From NCBI GenBank assembly GCA_024280835.1, contig JAJRPJ010000008.1, forward strand, positions 147,730-211,729: a stretch of DNA of 64,000 bases, in the 5' to 3' direction. Shown in pieces: positions 1 through 7,675 of this stretch. Below the pieces are notes generated by a model. It saw only the letters and a list, made by a program, of their open reading frames with translations. It searched no databases and was not told the DNA's origin. Numbering within the stretch: the stretch's first letter is position 1; each line of letters begins with the position of its first letter. Source of the stretch: Candidatus Zixiibacteriota bacterium. GTDB taxonomy: Bacteria > Zixibacteria > MSB-5A5 > GN15 > JACZUZ01. A program made the translations under genes and the position numbers.

Positions 1-15
1 TTTCTTTATTATCAA

Positions 16-663
16 CTATCGATGACATCCAGAGCAATCCTTTGGTGGCGCAATATCTTTATGCGCGATAACATTTTTTGCAAACTCTTCCTGATCGTCA
101 GGAGCTACCCAGTCCATTACAGTAACCTGATCTGGACGACGTAAGAACTGCTCTGGCGAGCGATGACAGTCCAAGCACCAAGACATGCTCAGTGGCTCTT
201 TCTGCTCGATTTCTTCCATCTGACGCACATTTCCATGACAGGATTCACATCCAACACCCGCGCGAAGATGCGCGCTGTGATTGAAATAAACATAATCTGG
301 TGACTTATGGACTCTAACCCATTGCAATGGGTTACCAGTAGTAAAACTCTCTAGTACGGGAGCTATCTTTTCACTATTGGGCAGGACCGTAGTATGGCAG
401 TTCATGCAGGTCTCAGTCGGGGGCACTCCAGCTACCGCTGAAGTCTCAACGCCTGTATGGCAATAACGACAATCCATACCCAAATCACCTGCGTGAACCT
501 TGTGGCTATACGCAACGGGTTGTTTTGGGCGATAGCCGACATCGGTGTAGTTCGGGGAAGCATAATACCATATGAAGGCGACACCATTCACCGAGAGAAA
601 CCCAACCGCCAATAAAATGTAGATGGGTAGTTTAAGTGTCCATTTAGGAAATATCTGGGCCAA
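16..663 (-). CDS. Pentaheme cytochrome c (ActA / cytochrome c3-like)
   Basis: A 215-residue protein with one N-terminal membrane anchor (about residues 13-34) and five CxxCH heme sites: CRYCH, CMNCH, CESCH, CLDCH and CSGCH. This matches the periplasmic pentaheme subunit of quinol:cytochrome c oxidoreductase (alternative complex III, ActA-like), which passes electrons from quinol to a terminal oxidase. The start is TTG with only a weak AGAAAG upstream; no earlier ATG exists, and the next Met lies past the anchor. It sits 231 bases downstream of ctaB on the same strand, and further complex genes may continue off the left edge. The family call is strong, the exact complex is inferred. Confidence 0.85.
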   Translation of the reverse strand: MAQIFPKWTLKLPIYILLAVGFLSVNGVAFIWYYASPNYTDVGYRPKQPVAYSHKVHAGDLGMDCRYCHTGVETSAVAGVPPTETCMNCHTTVLPNSEKIAPVLESFTTGNPLQWVRVHKSPDYVYFNHSAHLRAGVGCESCHGNVRQMEEIEQKEPLSMSWCLDCHRSPEQFLRRPDQVTVMDWVAPDDQEEFAKNVIAHKDIAPPKDCSGCHR

Positions 664-894
664 GGTCGGGTAATATCTTTCTAAGCTCTTACTGGCTTTG
701 CTTTGTTTGCCAATTATTTTGCCGCGAGACTGCCTGCAAAACTGCGTTTGAAACTAATATCTTTCGGTACTAACTCTTCATTCAATCGAGTCCAAAATCG
801 CTTTGAGGAGCGTCGCTCAATCAATGCCAGAAGTCAATATTTATTTCTACCCCGAAAAAGTGGCTGCAACTTTCATTCGAATCGCCGCGCCAGA

Positions 895-1761
895 TTAAGA
901 AATCAAACCGACTCCGTCAACAATGATTGCGAAAAACAGTGCAAAAAGATAAATCATCGAGTAAAAAAACAATCCGCGCTCGGCGGCCTCGGTGCGCAAT
1001 TTCATCGTTTCCAAAACCTTCTTCACAAAACATGCCCCCAGAACGATTGCCACGACAGCATAGCCAATGCCAACTCCAACAAAGAGCAACGACAAGCTAA
1101 CTGCAATCACTGCGAAAGTGTAATACAGAATCCAGCGTAAGGTCAGTTCCTCGCCACGAACCACTGGCAACATCGGCATCCCGATTTTGCGATAATCGTC
1201 TTGGCAGAAAAGCGCCAACGCCCAAAAATGGGGCGGAGTCCACAAGAAGACAATCATAAACAAAATCACTGGAGTCAATGTCAGAGTCCCACTAGCCGCC
1301 GCCCAAGCGATAATCGGCCCCATAGCGCCTGCGGCGCCGCCGATAACGATGTTTTGATCGGTGGTTTTCTTAAGGTACAGGGTGTAGAATAGACTGTAGA
1401 AGAGAATAGTGCCCAAAGCCAAGAGCCCACTGAGGATATTGAACGCTAAAGTGAACATGACCACGCCAGCAACCCCAATTCCGATTGAGAAAATGAAGCT
1501 ACTGCGGACTGAGATAAGTTTTTGCGGCAATGGGCGACGTTTGCTTGTCCTAGCCATTTGCGCGTCAATATCGCGCTCAAAACACTGATTGAGCGCATTG
1601 GCCGAACCACCACTGAGATACAGCCCCAACATCACCCAGGCAAACCGCAACGGGTCAGACAATAGACTGCCCTCCATCACCAAAGCCGTCGCGCCAGTGA
1701 ATAGCACCAACAACATGATTGTCGGTTTAGTTAGCTGAATATAGTCTTTAATGTGGGACAT
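895..1761 (-). CDS. ctaB: Protoheme IX farnesyltransferase (heme O synthase)
   Basis: UbiA-family integral membrane prenyltransferase that adds a farnesyl group to heme B to make heme O for heme-copper oxidases. It shows the two Asp-rich motifs: NxxxDxxxD around NQCFERDIDAQM followed by TSKRPLP-like residues, and a second one around DDYRKIGMPMLP, with eight or nine predicted membrane helices. ATG at 1761 (MSHIKDYIQLTKP) is preferred; a GTG five codons upstream at 1776 is also possible and neither has a clear ribosome site. Its position upstream of the pentaheme cytochrome suggests a respiratory operon. Confidence 0.93.
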   Translation of the reverse strand: MSHIKDYIQLTKPTIMLLVLFTGATALVMEGSLLSDPLRFAWVMLGLYLSGGSANALNQCFERDIDAQMARTSKRRPLPQKLISVRSSFIFSIGIGVAGVVMFTLAFNILSGLLALGTILFYSLFYTLYLKKTTDQNIVIGGAAGAMGPIIAWAAASGTLTLTPVILFMIVFLWTPPHFWALALFCQDDYRKIGMPMLPVVRGEELTLRWILYYTFAVIAVSLSLLFVGVGIGYAVVAIVLGACFVKKVLETMKLRTEAAERGLFFYSMIYLFALFFAIIVDGVGLIS

Positions 1762-2222
1762 AGTATGTTTTGTCACTGAATAATCGAATTTAGGTCAACT
1801 TTTGAAAAAGCATCTCATTTACTTATCCTGATTCAACGAAAACCAACAATGAACGAATAGGCTTAGTAGTCTAAATTTTGATTTTTTCAGGTTTCTAAAG
1901 TAGCGCTACTAACACTCAATAAAACGCGGACGAATGTTTTGCATTGCGTCCGACTGGCGGAAACAATAGTATGCCCAATATGGGAAGTCAAGATAATGCT
2001 CGAAAGAATGCGCCTTTCAACAGCGAAATTATCTACTTGCATTATTGTGACGCTCAGAATAGTATTGCCCAAGCCTTTCAAGTAATTGGATGCCATTAGT
2101 ATGCGTAACAGATTAGTAACAATCATGTTATGCTTAACATTCGGCCCCTCTAGAAAGCACGTTTGTGTTGCTCAATAGACGACAATTAGGTTTACGATAA
2201 CATCGACCCCAAAAGAGATGTT
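1762..2222. other. Divergent intergenic region with a palindrome and a hairpin
   Basis: No convincing gene in about 460 bases between the minus-strand ctaB and the plus-strand DUF2231 gene, so promoters for both are expected here. Visible structures are a perfect 12-base palindrome AGTAGCGCTACT at 1899-1910 and a hairpin with arms CGGACG (1927-1932) and CGTCCG (1947-1952), extended by AATG/CATT. The palindrome could be an operator and the hairpin a small terminator or RNA; neither role is shown. A 79-residue minus-strand reading frame at 1887-2126 has no recognisable features. Confidence 0.4.
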
Positions 2223-2849
2223 GTGAAAAAAAGCACAAAGACGACCCGGTTCACAAAGTATGGACTTCGGGGCACCAGCAAAACACTAGCATCTCTTATA
2301 TTGCCAGCTGGCGCTGGGATGGTTCTTTTGGGGATAGTTTTTTCTGTCTTTGGAGTTGATCAAGCTCTGGCTAGTCAGGCCCCAACTGAGGTTTTCGGTG
2401 GCGGCGAGGTTTCGCCGGTGACACGTTTCCTCGGCGGACTGCACCCTCTCTCGGTACATTTTCCGTTGGCCTTGATTTTTGCGGCTTTCGTCTTTGAGCT
2501 AGTTTTTGTCATCGGCGGCGACTCCAAATGGCGAACCAGCGCATTTCATACATTGGCGCTCGGGGCCGTAATCTCACTGGCGACAATTTCACTGGGCTTG
2601 ATGGCCAGCGAAGTCGGGCCATTTCTTGGACCTGATGCAGAATTAGTGGGACTCCACAGAATCTTCGGACTCTTGACCGCGGCTCTGTCTTTAGTGGCAA
2701 CTTATTCTTTAGCCCAAAGCAAAATGCCTGGCAAAGCTCGCGCAAAGAAAGCCAAAACGTTCGAGCTCACCTACCGCATCACCCTCGCCCTAGCAACACT
2801 GACAGTTTTCATTGCTGGCCACTTCGGCGCCGAACTGGCTGGCCTATAA
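2223..2849 (+). CDS. DUF2231 family membrane protein
   Basis: A 208-residue inner-membrane protein. After an N-terminal hydrophobic segment (about 28-50) come four helices typical of DUF2231/COG4244, with the signature LHPLSVHFPLAL near residue 75 and conserved His residues in the helices (LHRIFGLL, AGHFGAEL). Such proteins often accompany cytochromes and may bind heme, but the function is not established. The start is GTG with AAGAG about seven bases upstream. It is a lone plus-strand gene diverging from the ctaB-cytochrome pair, so a respiratory link is only suggested by position. Confidence 0.8.
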   Translation: MKKSTKTTRFTKYGLRGTSKTLASLILPAGAGMVLLGIVFSVFGVDQALASQAPTEVFGGGEVSPVTRFLGGLHPLSVHFPLALIFAAFVFELVFVIGGDSKWRTSAFHTLALGAVISLATISLGLMASEVGPFLGPDAELVGLHRIFGLLTAALSLVATYSLAQSKMPGKARAKKAKTFELTYRITLALATLTVFIAGHFGAELAGL

Positions 2850-2851
2850 AC

Positions 2852-2885
2852 AAAAAAGCCCACCCCAAGTACATGGAATGGGCTT
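2852..2885 (-). terminator. Intrinsic terminator for the DUF4139 gene
   Basis: Inverted arms AAGCCCA (2856-2862) and TGGGCTT (2879-2885). Read on the minus strand, the hairpin is followed by a run of T, as expected for a rho-independent terminator of the leftward gene ending at 3075. The plus-strand side lacks an immediate T run, so it may serve the DUF2231 gene only weakly. Confidence 0.6.
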
Positions 2886-2928
2886 AATCGCTTAGATTTT
2901 TACAAACAATTGATTTCTGCAAACAAAT

Positions 2929-3027
2929 GTCTTTCCCGCGCAGGCGGGAATCCAGAAATCTCAGTTTGGAAAACACAAATAACAGTCAACACTAATAGCG
3001 CTGGATGCCCGCCTTCGCGGGCAAGAC
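2929..3027. repeat. MITE-like element with 27-base terminal inverted repeats
   Basis: Left arm 2929-2955 begins GTCTTTCCCGCG and right arm 3001-3027 ends CGCGGGCAAGAC. The arms match as inverted repeats at 24 of 27 positions, and each arm holds its own small palindrome (CCCGC..GCGGG). The 45-base centre is AT-rich and non-coding. The arm type (TTCCCGC...GCGGGAATCCAG) resembles short palindromic elements scattered in many bacterial genomes. It lies between the converging DUF2231 and DUF4139 genes. Confidence 0.7.
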
Positions 3028-3074
3028 GGTTTTCTAGTATTCAATGATGCAATACTTTGAGTTTATGCTTCTCT

Positions 3075-4772
3075 TCAAATTCCATAAACACCCATCGTCA
3101 CGGGATGCTCAATACGGATTGGAACCAGAACAACTTTTTCTTCACCTGCAGCAAGCGCAATATTCCAAACCACTTTGCTCTTATCCTCAGACTGAATCGG
3201 CAACGGTTCAATTTTCTTGACTTTGACTTTGATTTGTTTGTCTTGGCTCACAGGCAACGGCTCTTCAAGAGTCAGCTCAACACTCTCTGAGCCATTGTTT
3301 GTCAGAGTGATTTTGATTGTTTGATCAATTCGAACTCTGGTTGTATTGCGATCTAGTTTATAGTCAACAATCTCTCTCTTAACCGTGATTGAGTTCTCCA
3401 AGCCAAATGGCAATTCAAATTCCTGCGAAGGTGTCACTAAGTTTGCAATTCGAGCTTTGCCCAAATAATCCGAACCTGCGAAAATCGATACGTCACCTGA
3501 AAGCAATGGAGCGCTTTCCTGATTAGTCAGTGTCACTAATCGAAAAACTCCTTCACGATTCTTGGGGCGGCAAATCAACTCAACCTTTGACTCCAACGGC
3601 CAACTGCCAATTGTAGCCCGAACAGACTTCTCGCCAGAGGGAACGCTCTCTTTGCGTTTGATCTTGAAAGTAGTGGAGTAAGTACCTTCAGTGATTGTCA
3701 CATTGAGTGGCTTAGCAACATTCCTATTATAAGTCTGTTTTGCTTTATTCGAAGTGTATGTCCCACTCAGCGACTCCGCAAACACTTCAATTTGAATTTG
3801 ACTTGTTGAATCAATCATGACATCAGACAAATCGTAGTCACTCGCCCTACCGCCGCGAAGGAATCCACGAGAGCCATATGGCATCAGCTTCCATCGGGCT
3901 AACTCACCGGGACCTGTGCCAGTCGACGGCCTTGAAGTCGAAAGCGTCAGCGAAATATCACTCCAATCCTCGCCAGTGCGTTGGGTGATATCTGCGAGAT
4001 AGTTAAGTTCCACTTTTCCAGAGTTTTCATCCATACGCGCGTCATACAGTGGAGTCCAAGTGGCGCCAGCAATAACATATTGTAACTCAACTGTAACTTT
4101 TCCAGCGCTCTGGAGATTCAAATTGACTTGCAAGTTCAAAGAACTATTGGCGCTGGAAGTTCTAAGTTGGTGTTGCTCTTGGCTCAAGACTGTTAACTCC
4201 GTATTGACTTTAGCAAGTTCAAGAGAAACAATTCGCAAAGAGTCATTGATAGAACGCAGACCATCACTAACGAAAGCATAAGCCGAGCGCCACTGGACAA
4301 TCTCAAGCCCGCCTCTTTCCATTTGCTCGGACATTTTCGTCGTAGCGGTTTTGGAAATAGACAGTAGGAACTTCTTTTGCAGAGCAAAAACTTCCAACCG
4401 ATCATCAATTGCTCGCTTGACTTCATTACGCAGTCGCGCAATCCGCCGCTCAATATCGGCGACTTTCTTATCAGTGGCTTCGGCGTAATATTTCTGCTGG
4501 CGCTCCACCCCAAGCAACGTGATTCCCTCTGGGCCACTGGCCGAGGATCTAAATGACGCACTTTGAGCGCTTAGTGGGATATTTTCAAAAACTAACGCAT
4601 GGTCGCCAGCGCCTAGCTCAAGAGTAGCTGTGCGAGTCACTTGCGCTTGGGTGGGATAGACAGTTACTGAGGTGATTTTTGAATTCAAAACTGTTTCAGC
4701 GGCAAACGTCGCTGAAACGGCGGTTAGAACTACCAGAGACAGAACAGCGCAAATACTGGAAAAGTATTTCAT
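3075..4772 (-). CDS. Secreted DUF4140/DUF4139 protein (mucoidy-inhibitor A-like)
   Basis: A 565-residue protein with a signal peptide (cleavage near AETVL, residue 25), an N-terminal DUF4140 domain (about 30-125: ITSVTVYPTQAQVTRTA), a coiled-coil stretch (about 100-210), and a C-terminal DUF4139 beta domain (about 220-560: QYVIAGATWTPLYDARM, then EDWSDISLTLSTSRP). Family members are cell-surface or periplasmic proteins of unknown biochemical role. Start ATG with GAGG upstream. It is monocistronic by spacing, with a terminator at 2852-2885. Confidence 0.85.
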   Translation of the reverse strand: MKYFSSICAVLSLVVLTAVSATFAAETVLNSKITSVTVYPTQAQVTRTATLELGAGDHALVFENIPLSAQSASFRSSASGPEGITLLGVERQQKYYAEATDKKVADIERRIARLRNEVKRAIDDRLEVFALQKKFLLSISKTATTKMSEQMERGGLEIVQWRSAYAFVSDGLRSINDSLRIVSLELAKVNTELTVLSQEQHQLRTSSANSSLNLQVNLNLQSAGKVTVELQYVIAGATWTPLYDARMDENSGKVELNYLADITQRTGEDWSDISLTLSTSRPSTGTGPGELARWKLMPYGSRGFLRGGRASDYDLSDVMIDSTSQIQIEVFAESLSGTYTSNKAKQTYNRNVAKPLNVTITEGTYSTTFKIKRKESVPSGEKSVRATIGSWPLESKVELICRPKNREGVFRLVTLTNQESAPLLSGDVSIFAGSDYLGKARIANLVTPSQEFELPFGLENSITVKREIVDYKLDRNTTRVRIDQTIKITLTNNGSESVELTLEEPLPVSQDKQIKVKVKKIEPLPIQSEDKSKVVWNIALAAGEEKVVLVPIRIEHPVTMGVYGI

Positions 4773-4880
4773 TGGTCATCACCTCATCTTTGAGTTTTCA
4801 GAGAAACCATTTTCCTGTCGACTTCTCCTGTCGATATTGTCAAATCTTAACTACAGTTGCTTTACCTAAGAAACTTCTAC

Positions 4881-5309
4881 CTAGGAGACATCGACTAGTT
4901 CCAAATCAAAAACCAGAACTTTGCCAGCGAGAGGATGATTACCATCAAGAGTGACTTTATCACCTTCAACTTTAGAAATCGTTACAGGAACTTCCTGACC
5001 GCTATCATTTTCCATAGTCAGCTGTAAACCTACTTCAGGAGTGATATTCTCTGGGAAATCTGATTTGGTGACATCCATAACCATCTCCTCACGGCGCGGG
5101 CCATATCCATCTTCAATAGAGATATTGATAGTCTTCTTTTCATTGACTTTCATTCCCAGCAAGCCGTTTTCGAAGCCAGGAATGACTCCATTGGCGCCGA
5201 GTTCAACTTCCATTGGCTCTTGGCCTTCGGAACTATCAAAAACTGTACCGTCTTCTAGTTTGCCAGTGTAATGGACTTTAACAACACTTCCCTTTGTCGC
5301 TTCGCTCAT
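4881..5309 (-). CDS. slyD: FKBP-type peptidyl-prolyl cis-trans isomerase, SlyD-like
   Basis: A 142-residue cytoplasmic prolyl isomerase and chaperone. The FKBP core (VKVHYTGKLEDGTVFDSS, then GVIPGFENGLLGMKVNEKK) is interrupted by the SlyD insert-in-flap domain (about residues 72-128), followed by NHPLAGKVLVFDLELVDV. The His/Cys-rich metal tail of E. coli SlyD is absent, as in short SlyD forms. ATG start with a GAAGGGAAAG purine run upstream. It stands alone between the DUF4139 gene and the metal cluster. Confidence 0.92.
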   Translation of the reverse strand: MSEATKGSVVKVHYTGKLEDGTVFDSSEGQEPMEVELGANGVIPGFENGLLGMKVNEKKTINISIEDGYGPRREEMVMDVTKSDFPENITPEVGLQLTMENDSGQEVPVTISKVEGDKVTLDGNHPLAGKVLVFDLELVDVS

Positions 5310-5420
5310 GCTTCTTTCCCTTCTCTTTTGTTAATACAACTACATTCTAACTGCGCATATTTCATCTGACTTTGTAAGTCATGTCGAAAAAACAATAAGC
5401 AACTATCTATAAACAAACAA

Positions 5421-5467
5421 TGCGGTTTCGACAATTCGCAAGAAAAACAAGAATTGCCGAAACCGCA
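5421..5467 (-). terminator. Long-stem terminator downstream of the metal cluster
   Basis: Arms TGCGGTTTCGACAATTC (5421-5437) and GAATTGCCGAAACCGCA (5451-5467) form a 17-base stem with one mismatch. On the minus strand it is followed by TTGTTTGTTTA. It lies 28 bases beyond the distal TAG (5495-5497) of the interrupted anchor gene. The transcription unit is therefore still built for the full-length reading frame. Confidence 0.65.
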
Positions 5468-5494
5468 AGAGGTAGCCTGAATGATAATTGCAAG

Positions 5495-5578
5495 CTATTC
5501 GTATTTAATAATATCTGAATATTCACCACTTACTTTCAAAGTGACCGTCATATCCTGCTTGGTTCGGTTTCTCCAAAA
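5495..5578 (-). other. Conserved C-terminal tail of the anchor protein, beyond an in-frame TAG
   Basis: In the same frame as the gene at 5579-6136 and directly after its TAG (5579-5581), the sequence stays open for 27 codons to a second TAG at 5495. It translates to FWRNRTKQDMTVTL followed by KVSGEYSDIIKYE. From memory of this family, the C-terminus reads GWxWRNRT..VTVTL..., so the amber codon sits where a Trp (TGG) is expected. The tail is either lost or reached by readthrough. Confidence 0.7.
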
Positions 5579-6136
5579 CTAACCATGATGACCATCAAAA
5601 GCCGCTTCGAGAATACCTTCATTCCTCTCAAGCGACCCTTTTTCATAGCTATGGTAATCAATCTTTAGCGCCTTTGAATCCGCATGCGCATCAAAATTCG
5701 CACGCCCACCACTCGTCGACCAGCTATAATTTGCCTGAGCGCCTTTCTTCATAACCAGCTTGATTTCTCTGCCCTGATTAGGAGACAAGGTCAGTGTCCT
5801 TTCGTCAGTCCTAGTACCATTTGCTTCCTCTGTGGCAGCAACATCAGAAGTCCTTACTTCAGTTTCTGTTTCTTGCTGCGACTCTTTGTCGTTCTTGAAT
5901 GCATTCTTGGCTGATGTATTCTCGGCTGCCGTTTCTTCGGCCAGCGAGACTTTTATCTCACCCATCTTTAGCAAACCAATGGCTTCGCCAGCGCCAGTTG
6001 GGTCAATGCCATATTCCGCTGGCAAGACAACAGTCACAAGAATCAGCGCCGCTGTACAGATGGCGATGATAGTGGATTCGATGAGTTTGGCCATCGTTGG
6101 CAATTCAGCGGTTTCAGGTATGTTCATGTTTCGCAT
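5579..6136 (-). CDS. HupE-associated transmembrane anchor protein, cut by an amber codon
   Basis: The reading frame has one membrane helix (about residues 20-40 from this start: IIAICTAALILVTVVLPAEY), then GIDPTGAGEAIGLLKMGEIK, a low-complexity linker and a small beta domain (LTLSPNQGREIKLVMKKGAQANYSW...). This is the membrane-anchor family found beside HupE/UreJ genes; its role is not established. ATG at 6136 with GAGAAG upstream is preferred to a TTG at 6202 that would overlap hupE. Translation meets TAG at 5579 right after GHHG, while the homologous tail continues in frame to 5495. It is the third gene of the His-rich/HupE cluster. Confidence 0.75.
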   Translation of the reverse strand: MRNMNIPETAELPTMAKLIESTIIAICTAALILVTVVLPAEYGIDPTGAGEAIGLLKMGEIKVSLAEETAAENTSAKNAFKNDKESQQETETEVRTSDVAATEEANGTRTDERTLTLSPNQGREIKLVMKKGAQANYSWSTSGGRANFDAHADSKALKIDYHSYEKGSLERNEGILEAAFDGHHG

Positions 6137-6167
6137 ATTATCTTCTCGTATTTGTTTCTTGATTAGT

Positions 6168-6884
6168 TTAGGAAATAAAGAATCCCGTAAGTTGGTAACC
6201 AACGAAAATAAATCCGCCGACCATCAGAGCCACATTGGCATTGTAGGCATGACGCATGAAACCCGCGCTACGACGCCAGTAGCCCATAACAATCAGTATC
6301 ATCGCCAACCCCATAATCTGCCCCATTTCGACTCCGACATTGAAAGCCAAGAGATTTGGAATTAGTCCCTCGGATGAAATTTCAAACTCCAGAATCTTGG
6401 TCGCCAAACCAAGCCCATGAAATAGACCAAAAATTAGAGTAGCGACTTTGGTGTTAGGCTGAAATCCAAACCAACGCTGGTAAGCTCCCATATTATCGAG
6501 AGCTTTGTAAACTATCGAAAAACCAATTATCGCATCAATAATGTAGGCATTGACACCAAAATCAAAGATGACACCTGCCAGTAGAGTCACAGAGTGACCA
6601 ACTGCAAACAGTGTCACATAGATGCCGACATCTCTCAGGCGATACAAAAAGAAAACCACACCAAACAAGAACAACAAATGATCATAACCTGTAACCATGT
6701 GTTTGGCGCCCAGATAGATAAATGGAATAATCATCGTCCCTGAGCTTTCTTGAATATATCCCTTGTCGCCATCGGTGACACCATGCGCGCCGGCTTCAGG
6801 TGAAAGCGCCATCAGCAGCGCCAACAATCCCAAGAGAATATAAAGGCCATTTTTGTCTATATTTCTTCTCAGAAAATCAATCAT
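6168..6884 (-). CDS. HupE/UreJ-2 family membrane protein
   Basis: A 238-residue membrane protein with a signal-like N-terminus ending near AGAHG, followed by about six helices. Family signatures are GAKHMVTGYDHLLFLFGVVFF, AVGHSVTLLAGV, FGLFHGLGLATK and FNVGVEMGQ, with conserved His and Asp residues in the membrane that could bind metal. The family is linked with nickel, cobalt or copper uptake. ATG start with GAGGT upstream. It lies between the His-rich protein gene and the anchor gene (31-base gap), suggesting one metal-handling operon; the metal is unknown. Confidence 0.85.
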   Translation of the reverse strand: MIDFLRRNIDKNGLYILLGLLALLMALSPEAGAHGVTDGDKGYIQESSGTMIIPFIYLGAKHMVTGYDHLLFLFGVVFFLYRLRDVGIYVTLFAVGHSVTLLAGVIFDFGVNAYIIDAIIGFSIVYKALDNMGAYQRWFGFQPNTKVATLIFGLFHGLGLATKILEFEISSEGLIPNLLAFNVGVEMGQIMGLAMILIVMGYWRRSAGFMRHAYNANVALMVGGFIFVGYQLTGFFIS

Positions 6885-7031
6885 AGATTTACCTCATAAG
6901 TGAATACGTCAAATAAGAAGAGCGCCATGACTCATGGCTATAATCTTTGTGACAATGTCTTTGTGAAAGTATCTTTTTGAAGATAGCGTTTGCGAAGCTC
7001 TGTATACAGATAACAAAGCCAAAAGCGTGAA

Positions 7032-7475
7032 TTACACTTGAAGAGGTGGGCCGCGAATAATGATGCGAGAAATGGGTGAATCTGCAATGGAGAGAATCTC
7101 CTGAGAGTAGACTTTTGAAAACTCTTCGCTAAAATTCTCAGCCAAAACTTCAGTCGAAAGAAAGAGCTGCCCAAAAGCTGTTTTGCTGACTGAATTTTGA
7201 GTCCGAATTATATGCCAATATGTGTGCTTGTCGAAAGTGTGCTGATGCTCATCAGAAGGTGGGATTTCATCGCTATGCTGATGATTAGAGTCATGATCAT
7301 GCGCAGCTGCATGTGAGCTTGTTTCAATTCCCGATAGAACAACTTGGTGAACATGGTCGTTGTGAATATGATGAAAATGATAGGAAGGAGTCACCTGACC
7401 AAGAGAAAACAACACCAACCAGAGGACAGACTTACGCCAGATGGAGGTAGCTATGGTATTATCTCTATCTTTCAT
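7032..7475 (-). CDS. Histidine-rich secreted protein, likely metal-binding
   Basis: About 147 residues from ATG at 7475 (MKDRDNTIATSIW). An N-terminal hydrophobic segment is followed by a His/Asp-rich stretch with HFHHIHNDHVHQ, HAAAHDHDSNHQH and DEHQHTFDKHTYWH, as in periplasmic metal chaperones or sensors. A TTG at 7517 with AGAAGG just upstream would add 14 residues. No named family is recognised. It is the first gene of the leftward cluster with hupE and the anchor protein, so metal delivery or buffering is the best guess. Confidence 0.65.
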   Translation of the reverse strand: MKDRDNTIATSIWRKSVLWLVLFSLGQVTPSYHFHHIHNDHVHQVVLSGIETSSHAAAHDHDSNHQHSDEIPPSDEHQHTFDKHTYWHIIRTQNSVSKTAFGQLFLSTEVLAENFSEEFSKVYSQEILSIADSPISRIIIRGPPLQV

Positions 7476-7609
7476 GTTGGCAACTTGCTCACTGGCGAAA
7501 TGGAAGTCAATTAACAAAACCCTTCTTGCTCTCCCGATCCAGATTAATTACTTATAAACCCATGCAATAATTTTGTTCGATAGATTAGGAGAGAAAAGGT
7601 TGCTGGGTC

Positions 7610-7644
7610 AATAAAAAAGCGTCAGGCCTATAGACCCGACGCTT
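7610..7644 (-). terminator. Intrinsic terminator of lon
   Basis: Arms AAGCGTC (7617-7623) and GACGCTT (7638-7644). On the minus strand the hairpin is followed by TTTTTTATT, 32 bases past the lon stop. Confidence 0.75.
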
Positions 7645-7675
7645 ATTTGGCAAATACTAATATTCGTGAGAAGCT

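Noticed and set aside
703-1140. 145-codon plus-strand reading frame
   Set aside because: It lies mostly antisense to ctaB, has low-complexity N/K/R composition and no ribosome site.
1887-2126. 79-codon minus-strand frame in the ctaB-DUF2231 gap
   Set aside because: No start signal, no domain, and it crosses the palindrome and hairpin; treated as chance.
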